A stretch of 64,000 nt of DNA from Symsagittifera roscoffensis (taxonomy: Eukaryota > Xenacoelomorpha > Acoela > Convolutidae). Below are positions 45,178 to 57,715 of the stretch, piece after piece; the first letter of the stretch is position 1, and every line of letters starts with the position of its first letter. The translations under genes and the position numbers were made by a program. The DNA lies in the NCBI RefSeq assembly GCF_963678635.1, contig NC_087062.1:99379705-99443704 (forward strand). Direction: 5' to 3'. The notes below the pieces were generated by a model. That model worked only from the letters and a program-made list of their open reading frames with translations, was not told where the DNA came from and ran no database searches.

Positions 45178-45903
45178 TTAAGTTGAGATTACAAAGTTAT
45201 TGATCTCTTGCTGACGTCTTATCACGTCTCTTACATAGACTTCTGGCGATGCCCTCTTGCCTTCAAACTCAGGGTAACAGAAAATCAAGGGCAGAGATTT
45301 TTCATGCCCATTCAACATGATGTGCGGACTAATCCCTGTAGTGGAGTGTTGCGTACTGTTGTAAGCTCTTATTACTTGTGGCAAATATCTGTCTCAATCT
45401 GTATCGGGAACAGTACACTCTGAACACCGACACCAGAGTTCAGTTTTGTCTTTCTACTAAGCTATTCGTCAGAGGCTGGTGCGTCGTAGATTGAGCCTGG
45501 GATACATTAGAAAATCTCATGAGCTCCATTGTAAGTTGTACTAAAAGAGTAGTTCCATTTTCTGTCTGGAATGTCATCGGACATCAATGTCTAGCTATCC
45601 AAGTGTTGATCAGATGATCGCAAGTCTCTTCGGCTGAGGCCGTTATGCAGAGAACGGCTTCTGCACACCTGTCGAAGTCATCGATCATCACTAAGACCTG
45701 ACTATAGCCACTGTCTGTGATACATATCTCTGATGATCAATTTGTGCCATTTCTTTGAATTCGGGCGACTCGAATGATTGCAATGGGAATTGTAATTTCC
45801 TAGGATCTTTCAACTCTTGGCATGACAAACATGCCGTCACCCACTTGTCGCATGCCTTCTTCATCCCAGGCCATTCAAAGCGTTTCAAGACTCTCTGGTA
45901 CAA
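45178..45903 (-). pseudogene. Gypsy integrase
   Basis: The zinc-binding end and linker (YQRVLKRFEWPGMKKACDKW, CLSCQELKDPRK) are followed by the core: QIDH (first Asp), QTENGTTL where QSDNG is expected (second Asp replaced by Glu), NSLVERQN (catalytic Glu), and AYNSTQHSTTGISPHIMLNG at the end of the core. Several stops and frame changes interrupt it. Confidence 0.85.
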
Positions 45904-46131
45904 TTTATCAATCGATTGATGGCCATATGATCATGTGACCGGAATATTAATTCCGTCTGATAGAGTTGCGGCAGCACTATCGCACTATATTTGTACAGGA
46001 AGTTATCATATTCTTTCCTTTTGCAAACAACGGTTCCATCCTTATTCAGATGTAACCGCCCCCCTTTTTGCTTATATTACTGTCCCAAGATCCGGTAACT
46101 ATCTTCTTCCAGATCTCTTTCGTCTGGTGCC

Positions 46132-46898
46132 TCATTTTCGATCCATCAATGTCAAGCTATTTGTCATACGGTCTTTTTTTTCGCTCTTAGTAAGATCTAG
46201 AGTCTGTTTTTTTGCCTTCAAATATGTCTTTATGTCGCTCAGAAGACTTTGTAGGTCATCGGGCTGATGTGCGTCATCTTCCATCTTAACGCACCAATAT
46301 TTTGCCAATGGCTTTGTCTCCTGCTTGAATGGTTCTAGGTCAATCCTGACTGCTTTCTTCTGCGGTAATAGGCTCGTCAAACATTTTGACACCGCTATCT
46401 TCTCCAAGTCATCTGCAGAGTTATCAAAGACTCTCTCACTCAAGAACAGTTAGCGATCACTATCAGGTCTTGATACTATCAAGTCTCATGTTCGAGTCTC
46501 CACTATCAAGGTTTGTATCCACTAGCAAGGCGTGTATCTCAATCAGATTCTGACGTTTACGATCTGCTCATCCATGTAAATTCCCCGGAAAAACAATTTT
46601 CCAGGAAAAAGTTGTGTCCATCTACATATCCGCTTCCTTCAGTGTCCGACTGCCCGGACAAATTTCCTTGCTTCGAGAGTTTTGACTCGACTACTATCAA
46701 TCCTTGTTCAGGCGTCTCAAAAGTCACGGTTTTCTTCTGCGTCTCGATCTCCTGCTCCTCAGTCTTGCAAGATGTTCTCATTAAAACGCTTTGAGGATTT
46801 GCGGAAGATAGTTGCTGAAGTACTGTCCTGCAATCGCATTCATTTTCTTTGAGCTGACGTCTTGATGGTTTTATCCGTACTTTCTCACCAACCGTCAA
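46132..46898 (-). pseudogene. Gypsy RT-integrase linker
   Basis: Two open frames, 46557-46898 (MTVGEKVRIKPSRRQLKENE, KKTVTFETPEQGL) and 46132-46443, form the long charged linker that separates RNase H from integrase in this Gypsy lineage. They are low in hydrophobic residues and probably unstructured. Confidence 0.55.
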
Positions 46899-46984
46899 CG
46901 ATTGCCGTGGCTGCTGCCTATTGAGGATAATCTCTGGTCATTTCTTTCTATATTAAACCACTCAGCATCCGCCTCAATTCTGGT

Positions 46985-47599
46985 GTGACCTGCAGCGTTT
47001 TGTCCATTATTGAGATCGCTATCATTGACCGCAGCAACAAGTCCAAGGGCACCGGGTCCTTTTCGGATAAAGTCTTAATGTCTGCCTCTTTTTCTACCGG
47101 TAATTCAGTGCGTCCAAGACATGATAGCCTGAGTTATCCAACCGTCTCATCAGGGGAAGTGCTTCGTAGGTCTATTTGTCAAAAACCGAGAACCTTTCCT
47201 CTATTTCCGCCTGATTGGCCCGCTTCTGTTCTAACCTTTCATAAAACTCAGTTTTCTTGCTATTGCTGTCAGCATTCTGCTGCTTGTCATGCATCCTGTG
47301 TTCGATTATCATATGGTAGCCATCCAACCTAACTTTCCACATAACTCTGGTCCATCAAATACGTTTTCAACCAGGATAAGCCTCAGTTGTCCACCCGCAA
47401 CTTAAAAGGAGCGCTCCCGAAGTAGGCGCAATACTCATCCAAGAACGTGACAACCGCAAACATATCTGCTTTTGACGCTCCGTATTTCATCTCAGTGTCG
47501 CTCAATACTTTACTGCCGTATTCACTGGGACGGAGACCTGTTCTCTCATTCCATTCTTGCTCCTGAAGCAGTATTCCGGAAATGGCTAACTTTGACTCA
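46985..47599 (-). pseudogene. Gypsy RNase H region (decayed)
   Basis: This is the region between RT thumb and linker where RNase H is expected. Only short minus-strand fragments are open, and I could not see the catalytic acidic residues with confidence. The assignment rests on position. Confidence 0.4.
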
Positions 47600-48590
47600 T
47601 CAACCTTTCTCTGTGGGCATGACTAGCACTGGCGCTTCGCACAGCTCCCGCTTTATATTCTCCAAGGCTTCCTGAGCTTTTTCCATCCTTTCGAATTTCT
47701 TCCCCTCGTTGCGCATCAGCTGCCGCATTGGGTAAACTTTGTCTGCGTACCCCTTAAGAACTCTCGATAATATTTTGTGAATCTTAAGAAGCGCATCAGC
47801 TGTGTGTCGATTTTGGGGGTTTTTCCGCGTTAACGCAGCCTTGGCCGCATCTGGATCCGGCCTCAAGCCATGCTTATCCACTATTTCTCCTAGGTAATTT
47901 TTCGAGTCCCTAAGAACCTTACAATTCGAGGGTTTGAACTTCAAAGCAGCTCTCTTCATGCAGTCAAAAACTTCATCAGTTTTTCAATAAGGTCACTCAA
48001 AGTAGCTGTCGCTATCACTACATCATCCACGTAGCACATCACGAGTTTCCCATACTTCTGTATTATGCTAGTCAAGGCCTGAGCCATGAGTTTTTGAAAT
48101 TTCGCCGTCGCGTTGCGCAAGCCGAAGGGCATCCACTTCTACTGGTACAAGCCTAACTCGCACGTAAATCTTGTGTTCTCTCTATCTTGCTTCCGCAAGG
48201 GAACCTGCCATAAGGCAGGACCCAGATCCAATGTAGTGAAAAACTTGGCATCTCCAAGGTTCGAGAGGCTCTCGTTAATGCGTGTTATAGGGTAAGCGTC
48301 CTTTATGCTCACCGCGTTTAATAAACGAAAGTCGCATCACAATCTCAGCTGTCCTCCTTTCTTCTTGGCCTTGATAACCCCACTAGCGGAAGGTGACTTT
48401 GAGGATTCTATCATGTCATACTCGAGCAGCTGTTCTATTTCCGCTCGGCACCCCTCCGATATCTGTGGTTTCATTCGCCTCGCTCCTTCCCAGAAGAGGA
48501 CGGCGCCTTCTTCTAGTTCGATCTCGTGCTCGACGAATCGACGACAACCAATATCCGCTTCAAATTTAAAAAACCGTCTACGCGCTCCGA
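47600..48590 (-). pseudogene. Gypsy reverse transcriptase
   Basis: The N-terminal part reads FVEHEIELEEGAV then LLEYDMIESSKSPSASGV and DAYPITRINESLSNLG. LDLGPALWQVPLR carries the first catalytic Asp, and MPFGLRNATAKFQKL and MCYVDDVVIAT (YVDD at 48022-48033) follow. The thumb/connection (GEIVDKHGLRPDPDAAKAAL, VLKGYADKVYPM) is at 47600-47959. At least two nonsense codons lie in the fingers/palm (at positions expected to be Cys and Trp) and frames change near 47960. Confidence 0.85.
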
Positions 48591-49218
48591 ATTGAAACTA
48601 CCCTTACCAAGTCAAACTCTCTCTCCTCTGTGTTGCCTCATAAATTCACAACTTTCAGTAAAACCGGCTTGTTAGACTCCAATTCAAACGACAAGGGGAA
48701 ATCCGGAAAGCTCGAACAGCTCGATAAGCCATCATCAGTTTCAGATTTCATTGAAAAAACATTTTATTCTATCATTTCCATTCATAATTCCTTTTTGAAA
48801 CCAGATTCGTATTAGCGTGAGTTGGACAGGCCTTTATTCGACGATTTTTCGGGCTTGGCGTTTCTCATAGTCCATCTCATTGGCAAAGCGTAGCCAAGTT
48901 TATTTCCACGCTACACACAGCCCGTTTTGTGTGATCGAAAAGCTCCGGTATAGAAAGCTGAACTTTGAGTGATTGGGCTTGGTATCAGGCAAAACTGTTT
49001 ACTGTCACTCAATGAATTTATTTTCTATTTTTAAAAATAATTACTACAGCCTGCCTAGGCAGTAATTTAATTTCTGTCTAAAAAAAGTTGGTATCTTTTC
49101 TCCTCATTTATTATGCTATTTACTGGTCTTTTAACATACTTCCTGTCTGGGTTCCTAATCCTTATCAATCCATTATTAAGGTCATTCATCACGTCAAAGT
49201 TCCTGACGAAGTCATACC

Positions 49219-49460
49219 TCAAGATGAACTGATCGAGTCATCTAGGTTCTCCACCACAAGAAAAATTATCCAGAGGATCCGTCCTCCCAGCTGGAGGTCT
49301 GTAATTGGTGTTCTCCCAGCCACGTAGATGGCTCCGCGGTTGGCGGTTGCCAATCTTAACAAGTCCTCCCTGGTGAAACCCATCCTTTCCCTCGTCTTTA
49401 TCGGTATTAAACTCACTACTGCTCCTGTTTCTAGGATTCCTGTTACCCCTATCTTCCAAC
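49219..49460 (-). pseudogene. Gypsy retropepsin segment, catalytic D to E
   Basis: The frame reads GVTGILETGAVVSLIP, the D(T/S)GA motif of retropepsin with the catalytic Asp replaced by Glu. GAIYVAGRTPITDLQLGGR, the flap-to-C-terminal part, follows. This substitution would be expected to abolish protease activity. Confidence 0.75.
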
Positions 49461-50057
49461 GGCGCCAAGCAGATGTGCAGTCACATCTGCTTCGTATCTA
49501 ATGTGTGAAGTATCTTGTTCCATCATGGGGTCATAACCAATTCCCGATCCAAATATATCTGTCCTTTTTGGTCATTGTCACTCGTGACGTAGGTCTTAGT
49601 ATAAATACTAGCCCCATCCACGTTGAGCATCACCTGATATGGTCACTAGTCTTCCACGTAACGACCATGAAGCATCACGGTTCGCGTGCCACCTGTTAAA
49701 AAGGAGGCTCGAACAGCTTTCAATTCAGTGCGCGACTCTGCTTGTCACAGATAGTCTGCATAAATGCCCAAATGCATCATTGTGAGTTATGAAGGTTCAC
49801 TCAGATTACTGATTAGCTCAGGCCACGCCACCGAGATGGCCGACTGTATCTTGCTGCCTTGTGGCACCATCCCGAATGTCTGTCCGGAGATCACATTCAA
49901 CTTCGTTCATAAACTGCTCGTTGCTTTCGTTTTGTTCCATCACGGATGCTTCAAAGGCGTTGAGTTGATCTTAAGTTATCCCGTTTTCCAGTACCAGCTT
50001 GATCTTTCGTTCAATTTCCGTTGTTGCCAAGTCCTGATGAACTCTGTTCAGGGCATC

Positions 50058-50393
50058 TCATGCCGTTGATTTATACTCAATTTTGATAACGTTAGCTGCG
50101 GTTTTGGGCTCCATCCCACTCGTTTCTTCAAGCACGGCCTGCACTTTCTTCGTAGCCAGCTCTGGTGGTTTCTCTGTCCTCATCGCTTCCGCCTCGCTCA
50201 TGAGCCGTGCCATTTTGGCCATAAGGCCTGAAAAAGCCTCCTCATGCCTTAGGTGCTTGATGTCCGCTACATCATTCCAAAATTGTGGACAATCGGACTT
50301 GAAATTACCCTCCAGTTTGCAGAAGAAACACTTAGGACTGAACTTTGCAATTTCCTCCCATAAAATCCGACGCCTCATCAACATCGCTTTCAT
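50058..50393 (-). pseudogene. Gypsy nucleocapsid segment with altered zinc knuckle
   Basis: The 111-residue frame contains CFFCKLEGNFKSDC, a CCHC knuckle spacing (C-x2-C-x4-x-x4-C) in which the zinc-ligand His is Asn. A Lys/Glu-rich helical stretch follows. The His loss would weaken RNA binding. Confidence 0.75.
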
Positions 50394-50411
50394 GCCTTGT
50401 TTATAGGTTGG

Positions 50412-51780
50412 TCATGCTGATACATGACGGTCTGCGAGGCTGCAGTTTGCACAAGAGCGTCTCAAGTCTATGTCATTCCAGGGCTTGCACCAGTTGTTAC
50501 CCTGATTTGCAGGTCCATTGTTGAAAAAGCCATAAACGTTTTTGTAATAACCCGACCTCATCGGAGTCTTCGGCAATAGATTTTCCTTGGATTTCAGTCG
50601 CAGCTCTGCCGGTGTAGGTGCATTGGTCAAAAGAGGTGTGTAGTGCGTCGCTAACATTGTCCTGAGCTCATCGTTATTCACACCATCAATGAATTTTGAA
50701 GCTACTGCCAAGTTCATCCTGATGTTTCACTAGTTTGGTTGACTACATATTCTTATCAATTCTAATTCATCTAAGAGTTTGTCTATGGTTTCATCTTCAC
50801 GCTATCTTTGTTTCTCGAAGCGCATCATCGGTTGGTGCCCTTGCCCTCCCGAGCCAAGGCGGCTCAACAGTATATCGAATGTTTTTTCGGCAGTATCCAG
50901 CTCGTGTTGCTTTTTCGCCATCGTACAACTCAGGGCTGTCCCTTCCAAGCTGCTGGCGAGCGCACTGCATTTTTGGCTTTCTGTCAAATCTTTTCCTCAA
51001 AATGCTGCTTCATGACCACTATGCAGGTATTTATACACCCGCCGGATTCGTCCTTGTATAGTTTCGATTTTTTTTGAACTCTTAGACTTTTTGCTGCGCT
51101 CATTGGTCCTGGACAACCTCGTGATGAACGTCTCCAGAAACCTGTTCAGAGGATCGAACGCGGTGGCCATCGCTGTTGCATCCCGAGGTTATCCCATCCG
51201 ATCGTTCATCGCTGTTTTTTGAGGCCCTGGAACATCCCTCCTGTCGGAGTCGCTGGGCCTTTCCTGGTTTGAGTAATTTCAATTTGAGGAATCACCTTAT
51301 CTACTTGCTTGTTCCTCTCACAATTTTCGTTCGTTCGAGACTGGCCTACTGCCAGTAGAGCCCTCTCTGATGTTCGAGGGATTCCTGGGCCTGTTACTCC
51401 CAGTGGTGCCACTCGATGAGTTATCTCTTCCTCTCGTGGACCCATACATCCATTCTCTGTTTTATTGTTCATTGAAGTTCTCAGTTGCGACATTTCTTAT
51501 CGGTTAAGAGTCCCGGTCAAAGTAGCGAAATCATGGCCCAGTAGATTCACTCATTACTCCCAATTCCATCAGTTTCACGTCCCGCCAGATTCTCATCCTG
51601 ATCAGGCTCTGATGAACCTCTACTTCCAATTTTGAACTTTCGTCATACCAGGCCTTTTGACTCCTTGATACAACCCTTCCGCATGAAATTTTTTTGCCCT
51701 TCTTGTTCCGAGTCTTTTTGGTTCTCTCCACAAAAGCTTTATTCAATGAATCCCTTCGTCTCTTCAGTATAAACATCCTA
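50412..51780 (-). pseudogene. Gypsy gag region
   Basis: Several minus-strand frames cover a Lys/Arg-rich start (51531-51776), a middle part in competing frames, and 50412-50717 (VASKFIDGVNNDELRTMLAT, LRLKSKENLLP). The last resembles the end of a retrotransposon capsid domain, where ..FI.G....LR..L is common. The second copy at 61276 keeps the same breaks in most places. Confidence 0.6.
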
Positions 51781-52586
51781 AAGCTATCACATCTTTAATC
51801 ATCTTAACATGTTGCTTTTTACTGCTCACTCATTTGACTCGCTTTCTTTCTTATTTGTTGTCTAAGATATCAGAAACAAAATACGATTTTTTCCGAAAGT
51901 TTTAGCTAACAAGTGACCACGAATCTTACAAAAGTATCACCTTACAGCGTATCTCTAATTTATGTACAACAATTGTAGTATAAACAACTGGAAGTTTTTG
52001 AAATAATCGATTAAAAGATATTCTGTCAAATGTAGAATTAGCATTTGTATCAAATTCAAAGTAGTAATCGAAAAAATGTTCATTATCTTCAATTGTGGTT
52101 TCACAGGCTCTTCCATTGTTTTGACTGATCAACCACTCAGCCTGAGTTAACTCTTTTAAATAAAACTTTCTTGATACACTTGGCAGTACTCTTTTTTTCT
52201 AAAACCTCCTCTCCATCTTTTTAATAAAATTATTAAAGTTTCTGTGTTTCGATACAAATTAAAACTATGTATGAGTCATCGCGATTTCCCTAATGGAAGT
52301 AGAAACAATTATGAAAGTTTTTTGTGATTTTTCCCTGTATGGAAATTGCGTAGGCGTTACTATTTTTATATAAATCTGCAAAAATCATTCCTGACAATGG
52401 CAGCTGCTATTTGTCAAGTTCTTCCCAGTTTTTATTCAGATTAAAATATTAAATCATTGATTATTTCTGTTTCCAACGATTTTTACGAAAAATAAATTGT
52501 AATCGAAGATTTTTCCGTGTCTACTCACATTTTTTTTTGTTCCTTGGGAGGTTGAAAGTTTCAATTAATTTTAAAAGGAACATCTT
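51781..52586 (-). CDS. Possible minus-strand exon (51926-52190) in unique DNA
   Basis: Within this gap the minus-strand frame 51926-~52190 follows an acceptor-like TTTTAG. It has protein-like, non-repetitive composition: EDNEHFFDYYFEFDTNANST, then FDRISFNRLFQKLPVVYTTI. I recognise no family. The rest of the interval is AT-rich without features. Confidence 0.25.
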
Positions 52587-52590
52587 TTAG

Positions 52591-52993
52591 CCAAATTCTT
52601 CAGAGATTAGACAATTATCAATACATATATCAAGAAACTCATTGTCTTTTCACTTTGGACCAACACAGATTCTATTCAAATTTTGTCACATCAAGTGAGG
52701 AAGTACTCAATCAGGCTAATTGCGGAACGCAGCACCACTTACAATGGAAAAGAGCTGAAAAAACGCCATGCGTATCAAGTAAACAACTCGTTCGAAAAAA
52801 TTTCAAAAAACACTATCTAAATTCTAATCAAAAACTTGCATCTACGCAAACTCTGGGCTCAGCAATTCTAGACAGAATTCAAAAGAATCAACACTTAAAA
52901 TTTGAATCTGATTTGTTCACATTAACTGATCGTTTTATTGATGGTTATGACTCAGTAAATAGTGAGCGTGTCAATTTTTCTAATAATTTTTGA
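52591..52993 (+). CDS. Possible plus-strand exon, unknown protein
   Basis: An acceptor-like CATCTTTTAG at ~52581-52590 opens a frame that runs ~130 codons to TGA at ~52991. A possible donor inside it is at TCA|GTAAAT (~52955). Composition is protein-like (QANCGTQHHLQWKRAEKTPC, LGSAILDRIQKNQHLKFESD) and not related to the surrounding repeats. I recognise no domain. It could be an exon of a host gene or a captured fragment. Confidence 0.3.
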
Positions 52994-53229
52994 TTATTTC
53001 TTCATAAAATTTTTCTCAAATTTGTTTTATTTCAATTCAAAAGCTTTTCAACGAATACATTTATGTTATTTTTTCTACAAGATGCAAAAAAGTAATCATT
53101 TTTTAACAGATATGAATATTTCAGAGAAAAATTTCTGCAGGACGCAATTTTTTTCATATTTTTTTTTTTTAAAGTTTTTGCAAAAACCTAACTTCCTTTC
53201 TCTCATTGTTAAATTATTGGTTAACAATT

Positions 53230-54330
53230 ATCAGTATTGATGACTTTGAGTGCTATTTCTTATCATAGTTCATTGTTTTTGTGAGTTTTTTGATCAATTT
53301 ACATGCAGAAAAATGAATTTTTTGATGATCAAAGTTAGAACAAGGAAGTTCATCAATTTTAATTTTCAACAGTGCAAGAAACTCTTGTTACAATTTTCTT
53401 TAAAATGCGAAAACATTTAACGAAATTTTTCTTAATTTGCGAGATTTTCTTTGTTTTTTTTTAACAAGTGTGCAAAAAATATTATGAAAGTTTTTGCAAT
53501 TTGCAAAAATTGTACAGATTTTTTAACAAATATGCGAAATTTTTCGAAAATTTTTTTTGGATGATGCAAAAACAAATTTTTAAAAAACAAATGCAAATAC
53601 CAAATTTTTTTACTTATGCATATGCTTAAAAACACAAACCATTTTAATGTAAAAAAACTTGTTAAATTATTGCAAAAAAATTTTCATAATTGAGGACTTT
53701 GAGTGCTATTCTCTAACTTAATACATTGATCTTCTGATTTTTTTAAAATCAATATACATGCAAAAAAAAAAACAAAGAAATTCATTTACTTTAACTATTA
53801 ACAGTGCAAGAAAAAGGGGTATAACATTTTTTCAGAATGCGAAAACATTTATTGAAAATTTTCTAAATTTGTGAGTTTTTCTTTATCATGCAAAAAATTT
53901 TCTCGAAAAACTTTGTGAAAAGCGTATTTGTTAAAAAATCTGTACAGTTTTTGCAAATTGCAAAAACTTTCATAATATTTTTTGGCATATTTGTTAAAAA
54001 AATCAAAGAAATGCTCGAATATTTAGAAAATTTTCTTTGAAGATTTTCACATTAAAAAGAAAATTGTATCAAGATTTTCTTGTACTGTTGAAAATTTAAG
54101 ATTATGATTTTCTTTGTTGTAACTATGAACATTAAAAAATTTCTTTTTTTTTGCCTGTATTTTGATCAAAAGTCTCACACAAAACAATGTAATAAGATAG
54201 GAAATAACACTTAATTTCATCAATTTTTTAAAAAATCATGAAAAGTTGCATCATGAAAAATTTTTTCTCGAAGAATTTTGCACTTTTGTTAAAAAATGTA
54301 AACAGTTTTTGCAAAATTCAAAACCTTTCA
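53230..54330. repeat. Long foldback element / array spacer 1
   Basis: 53460-53575 (GCAAAAAATATTATGAAAGT.. TTGTACAGATTTTTTAACAA) is the approximate reverse complement of ~53885-54000, and the GACTTTGAGTGCTATT motif at 53240 recurs at 53697 and, inverted, near 54195. It is strongly AT-rich with no ORF. Its right half (from AACAGTGCAAGAAAAAGGGG, ~53800) is the spacer that recurs between the RT copies downstream. Confidence 0.7.
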
Positions 54331-54334
54331 TACT

Positions 54335-54640
54335 ACTTTTTGCAAACTTGTCGTCAATCATCATGCCCTGCAACTGTTGAGTGAGTCCACAGGAACTCGA
54401 TTGTCCAATTTGGCAAATGAATGCTTCGTCAATTGGTATCATATTCACATCTGCTTGGATCGTGCCCGCGCAGCTGAAGTGATATCATCTGCAGCATTGT
54501 TCACACAGAACTCCGCGGCTGATGATAGTTTTCCAACTCTATATGATTTTTTTCCACATGGAGCGGGGTCATCTTCGCTTCCGATCAGTTCACTTGCAAA
54601 ACGCGCTCTTCGCTGCTTCGTTGCTATCATTTAAGGTTAT
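54335..54640 (-). other. Array segment with minus-strand open frames (copy 1)
   Basis: This segment is repeated at ~57275-57570 and ~59022-59310. On the minus strand it encodes KLSSAAEFCVNNAADDITSA in one frame and DEAFICQIGQSSSCGLTQQ in the next. The function is unknown. It lies opposite in strand to the RT that follows, so it is not simply its 5' coding part. Confidence 0.4.
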
Positions 54641-54784
54641 CGGAAAATTATTTAATAAGTTTATTACAACAATTAGGCTTAAATTGGGATGATCTTGGGA
54701 AACGCCAATAATTTCAAAGTAAGTGAGAGAAGTTTTCCCATATAGTAGATAAGATCTCTACTATTGCACAAAGTTAACCTCAAT

Positions 54785-56735
54785 TGCAAAACTAACAGAC
54801 ACATCCAAAGGCGTTCTTTCGCTCGACGAGATCGTCAAAGGTAAGACAGTAGAACAGTTTCTCAAAGAGAAGCTCTCACCATCTAAACCAATTGATGAGA
54901 AACTTTTTACACCAGTCTCAAACGAAACAATTCCTTTCCATCCATCGACATTTGATCAGATAAACATTCAACATATAAAGAAAGCATATGAGAACGCACG
55001 GATCGCATGGACCATCTGGCCCCGATGCAAATGAGTGGAGATGTATTTTAACACAATTCGGGCAACAATCAGTTGAGGTTTCAAAAACAATTGCTAAAAT
55101 TGCCGAAAAATTATTCACCGAAGAACTAAATCCAGAACTAATGGAACCATATAACGCATGTAGATTAATACCCTTAGATAAGAATCCAGGAGTAAGACCC
55201 ATAGGCATAAGAGAAGTTAGGGTAGAATAATAGAGCAAAAAATAAACAAATGCCTGAAATACGAACTCACGTCGCTTGGTTCGAACTACCAACTCTGTCT
55301 AGGACAATAAAGTGGCATTGAATATGCAATCCACATGCTAAGATATCAATACAGCAAAACTTCCGCCGATGCTGTTTTACTGATAGAAGCCGAAAACGCT
55401 TTCAACTCGCTGAACCGAAAACTGGCATTAAAAAACATCGAAAATACTTGCCCTTTTCTTTTAACAGCAATTCAGAACTCCTACTCCAATCCATCTAAAC
55501 TGTTAGTTAACAAAAAACCATCTGCTCTCAAGAAGGTACAACCCAGAGGGAAACCACTAGCAATGGCCATGTACGGTCTAGCCATAATAAACCTTATAAA
55601 AATTTTATCAGTTGACGATGTAATCCAGAAATAGTACGCAGACGACCGAAACGCAGTCGGTAAATTAAGCAATCTGCGAACCGTCCTCGATAAAACTGTA
55701 TCACTGGGTAAAATTTTCGGCTACCAATGAATTGTCAAGGATGAAAAACTCGGTGAAGCTCAGAAAATCTTCGCAAATACAGGAATCACGATGAAGGCAG
55801 GAGCCCGAGTGCTTGGGTCAGTTATAGGAACAGAATCTGAATCTAAAAAATTCCTCGAGTTTCAACAGAATGAGCATATCAAAATTTTGAAAAAACAAAC
55901 GAAATTCGCTAAAACCTTACCCCAAAATGCTTATGCCTGATATACTGAAAGACTTCAAGAAAAGCTTTCATTTCTTGCCAGGACAACGCCTAACCTTATG
56001 GAAAACTTAGAAATAAGTGCAAATATTATCAAAGAACAATTATTACCTAACCTAGTCGGTTAAGACACTTTAAACGCCAAGTTTTCCTTGAGATATCTTC
56101 ATTACCCCTTAAAATGGGCGGACCTAACATCAAGCTGCCATCCCATCAGGAAAGCTATCTAGAATGGTCCAAGGAAACATCACTAGTACTGGAATCTCAA
56201 GATCCTATTACAGCAGTAACACAGCAAGAAAAAATCTGTACGAAAATCAAAAAATTAAAAAAGATAGAAAAAATCGAAAAAAAACAAACCACATTAACTC
56301 TTTAAATGAAACAGATAAATACGCAATCGACCTGGCCTCTGAAAAATGAGCCTCTAATTGGCTCAATGCTATACCACTGAGCAGATACAACTTCAACCTG
56401 AATAAATTAGAATTCCGAGATGGTATTTACTAAAGATACGGATGGGAACCGACCAAAACCCCACTCACATGTGCATGTGGTGCTGATTTTAACTTGACAC
56501 AAGCGCTTCACTGTGCAAAGGCTGGTGACACACACAAAAAACACAATGAAAATAGAGACACATCCGCCAACCTCATGAACGAGGTTTGCCATGACGTCGA
56601 GATTGAGCGAAAACTTCAGCCGTTGCAAGGCGAATGGCCCTGTTCTACGGGAGATCTGAACTTCGTAGAAGCTAAAAAAGGTTTTTATGTGAACGCAAGA
56701 TTAACAGTGCGTTCACTTAACTTTAACTATTAACA
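54785..56735 (+). pseudogene. RT-element array, copy 1
   Basis: Reading frames in order: LDEIVKGKTVEQFLKEKLSP; a broken stretch (IPLDKNPGVRPIGI-type motif in the 54988 frame); LIEAENAFNSLNRKLALKNI (motif A with its Asp replaced by Glu); RGKPLAMAMYGLAIINLI (motif B); YADDRNAVGKLSNL (motif C, with TGG to TAG just before YADD). Then come ITMKAGARVLGSVIG, MGGPNIKLPSHQESYLEWSK, and the Cys-rich CACGAD..H..HC and EVCHDVEIERKLQPLQGE blocks. This is the RT protein family found in many metazoan predictions (IPLDKNPGVRPIG...LIDAENAFNSLNR). I cannot place it firmly in a retroelement class. At least six stops interrupt it. Confidence 0.8.
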
Positions 56736-57274
56736 GTGCAAGAAAAAGGGGTATAACAATTTTTCAGAATGCGAAAACATTTATTGAAAATTTTCTAAAT
56801 TTGTGAGATTTTCTTTATCATGCAAAAATATTTCTCGAAAAACTTTGTGAAAAGCGTATTTGTTAAAAAATCTGTACAGTTTTCGCAAATTGCAAAAACT
56901 TTCATAATGTTTTTTGGCATATTTGTTAAGAAAATCAAAGAAATTCTCCAATATTAAGAAAAATTTCTTTGAAGATTTTCACTTTAAAAAGAAAATTGTA
57001 ACAAGATTTTTTTTTACTGTTGAAAATTAAAGATTATGATTTTCTTTGTTGTAACTTTGAACATTAAAAAAAAATTTTTTTTGCATGTATTTTGATCAAA
57101 AATCTCAGAAAAAAATCATGTAAAAAGATAGGGAATAACACTTAAATTCATCAATTTTTTAAAAAATTGTGGAAAGTGGCATCATGAAAAACTTTTTCTC
57201 AAAGAATTTTGCATATTTGTTAAAAAAGTAAACAGTTTTTGCAAAATGCAAAAATTTTCATAATATTTTTTGCA
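56736..57274. repeat. Array spacer 2
   Basis: From AACAGTGCAAGAAAAAGGGG this closely matches ~53800-54330: same order of CGAAAACATTTATTGAAAAT, TGTACAGTTTT.GCAAATTGC and GATAGGGAATAACACTTAAA motifs. Confidence 0.8.
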
Positions 57275-57570
57275 CACTTGTCGTCAATCATCATGCCCTG
57301 CATCTGTTCAGTGAGTCCGCAGGAACTCGCTTGTCAAATTTGGCAAATGAATGCTTCGTCATTTGGTATAATATTCACAGCTGCTTGGATCGTGCCCGCG
57401 CAGCTGAAGTGATATCATCTGCAGCATTGTTCACACAGAACTCCGCGGCTGATGATAGTTTTCTCAACTCTATATGATTTTTTTCCACATGGAGCGGGGT
57501 AATCTTCGCTTCCGATCAGTTCACTTGCAAAACGCGCTCTTCGCTGCTCCGTTGCTATCATTTAAGGTTA
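57275..57570 (-). other. Array segment (copy 2)
   Basis: A second copy of the 54335-54640 segment, with small differences. Confidence 0.6.
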
Positions 57571-57715
57571 TCGAAAAATTATTTAATAAGTTTATTACAA
57601 CAATTAGGCTTATATTGGGATGATCTCGGGAAACGCCAATACCTTCAGAGTAAGTGAGAGAAGTTCTCCCATATAGTAGATAAGATCTCTACTATTGCAC
57701 AAAGAGAACCTCAAT

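Larger units (their letters stand above)
45178..51780 (-). mobile_element. Decayed Ty3/Gypsy retrotransposon internal region
   Basis: Reading from high to low coordinates, the order is gag, nucleocapsid knuckle, retropepsin, RT, connection/RNase H region, a long linker, integrase. That order (PR-RT-RH-IN) defines the Ty3/Gypsy group. Numerous frame changes and stops make it inactive. A region of gag is present a second time at 61276-62475. LTRs and primer-binding site were not found. Confidence 0.85.
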
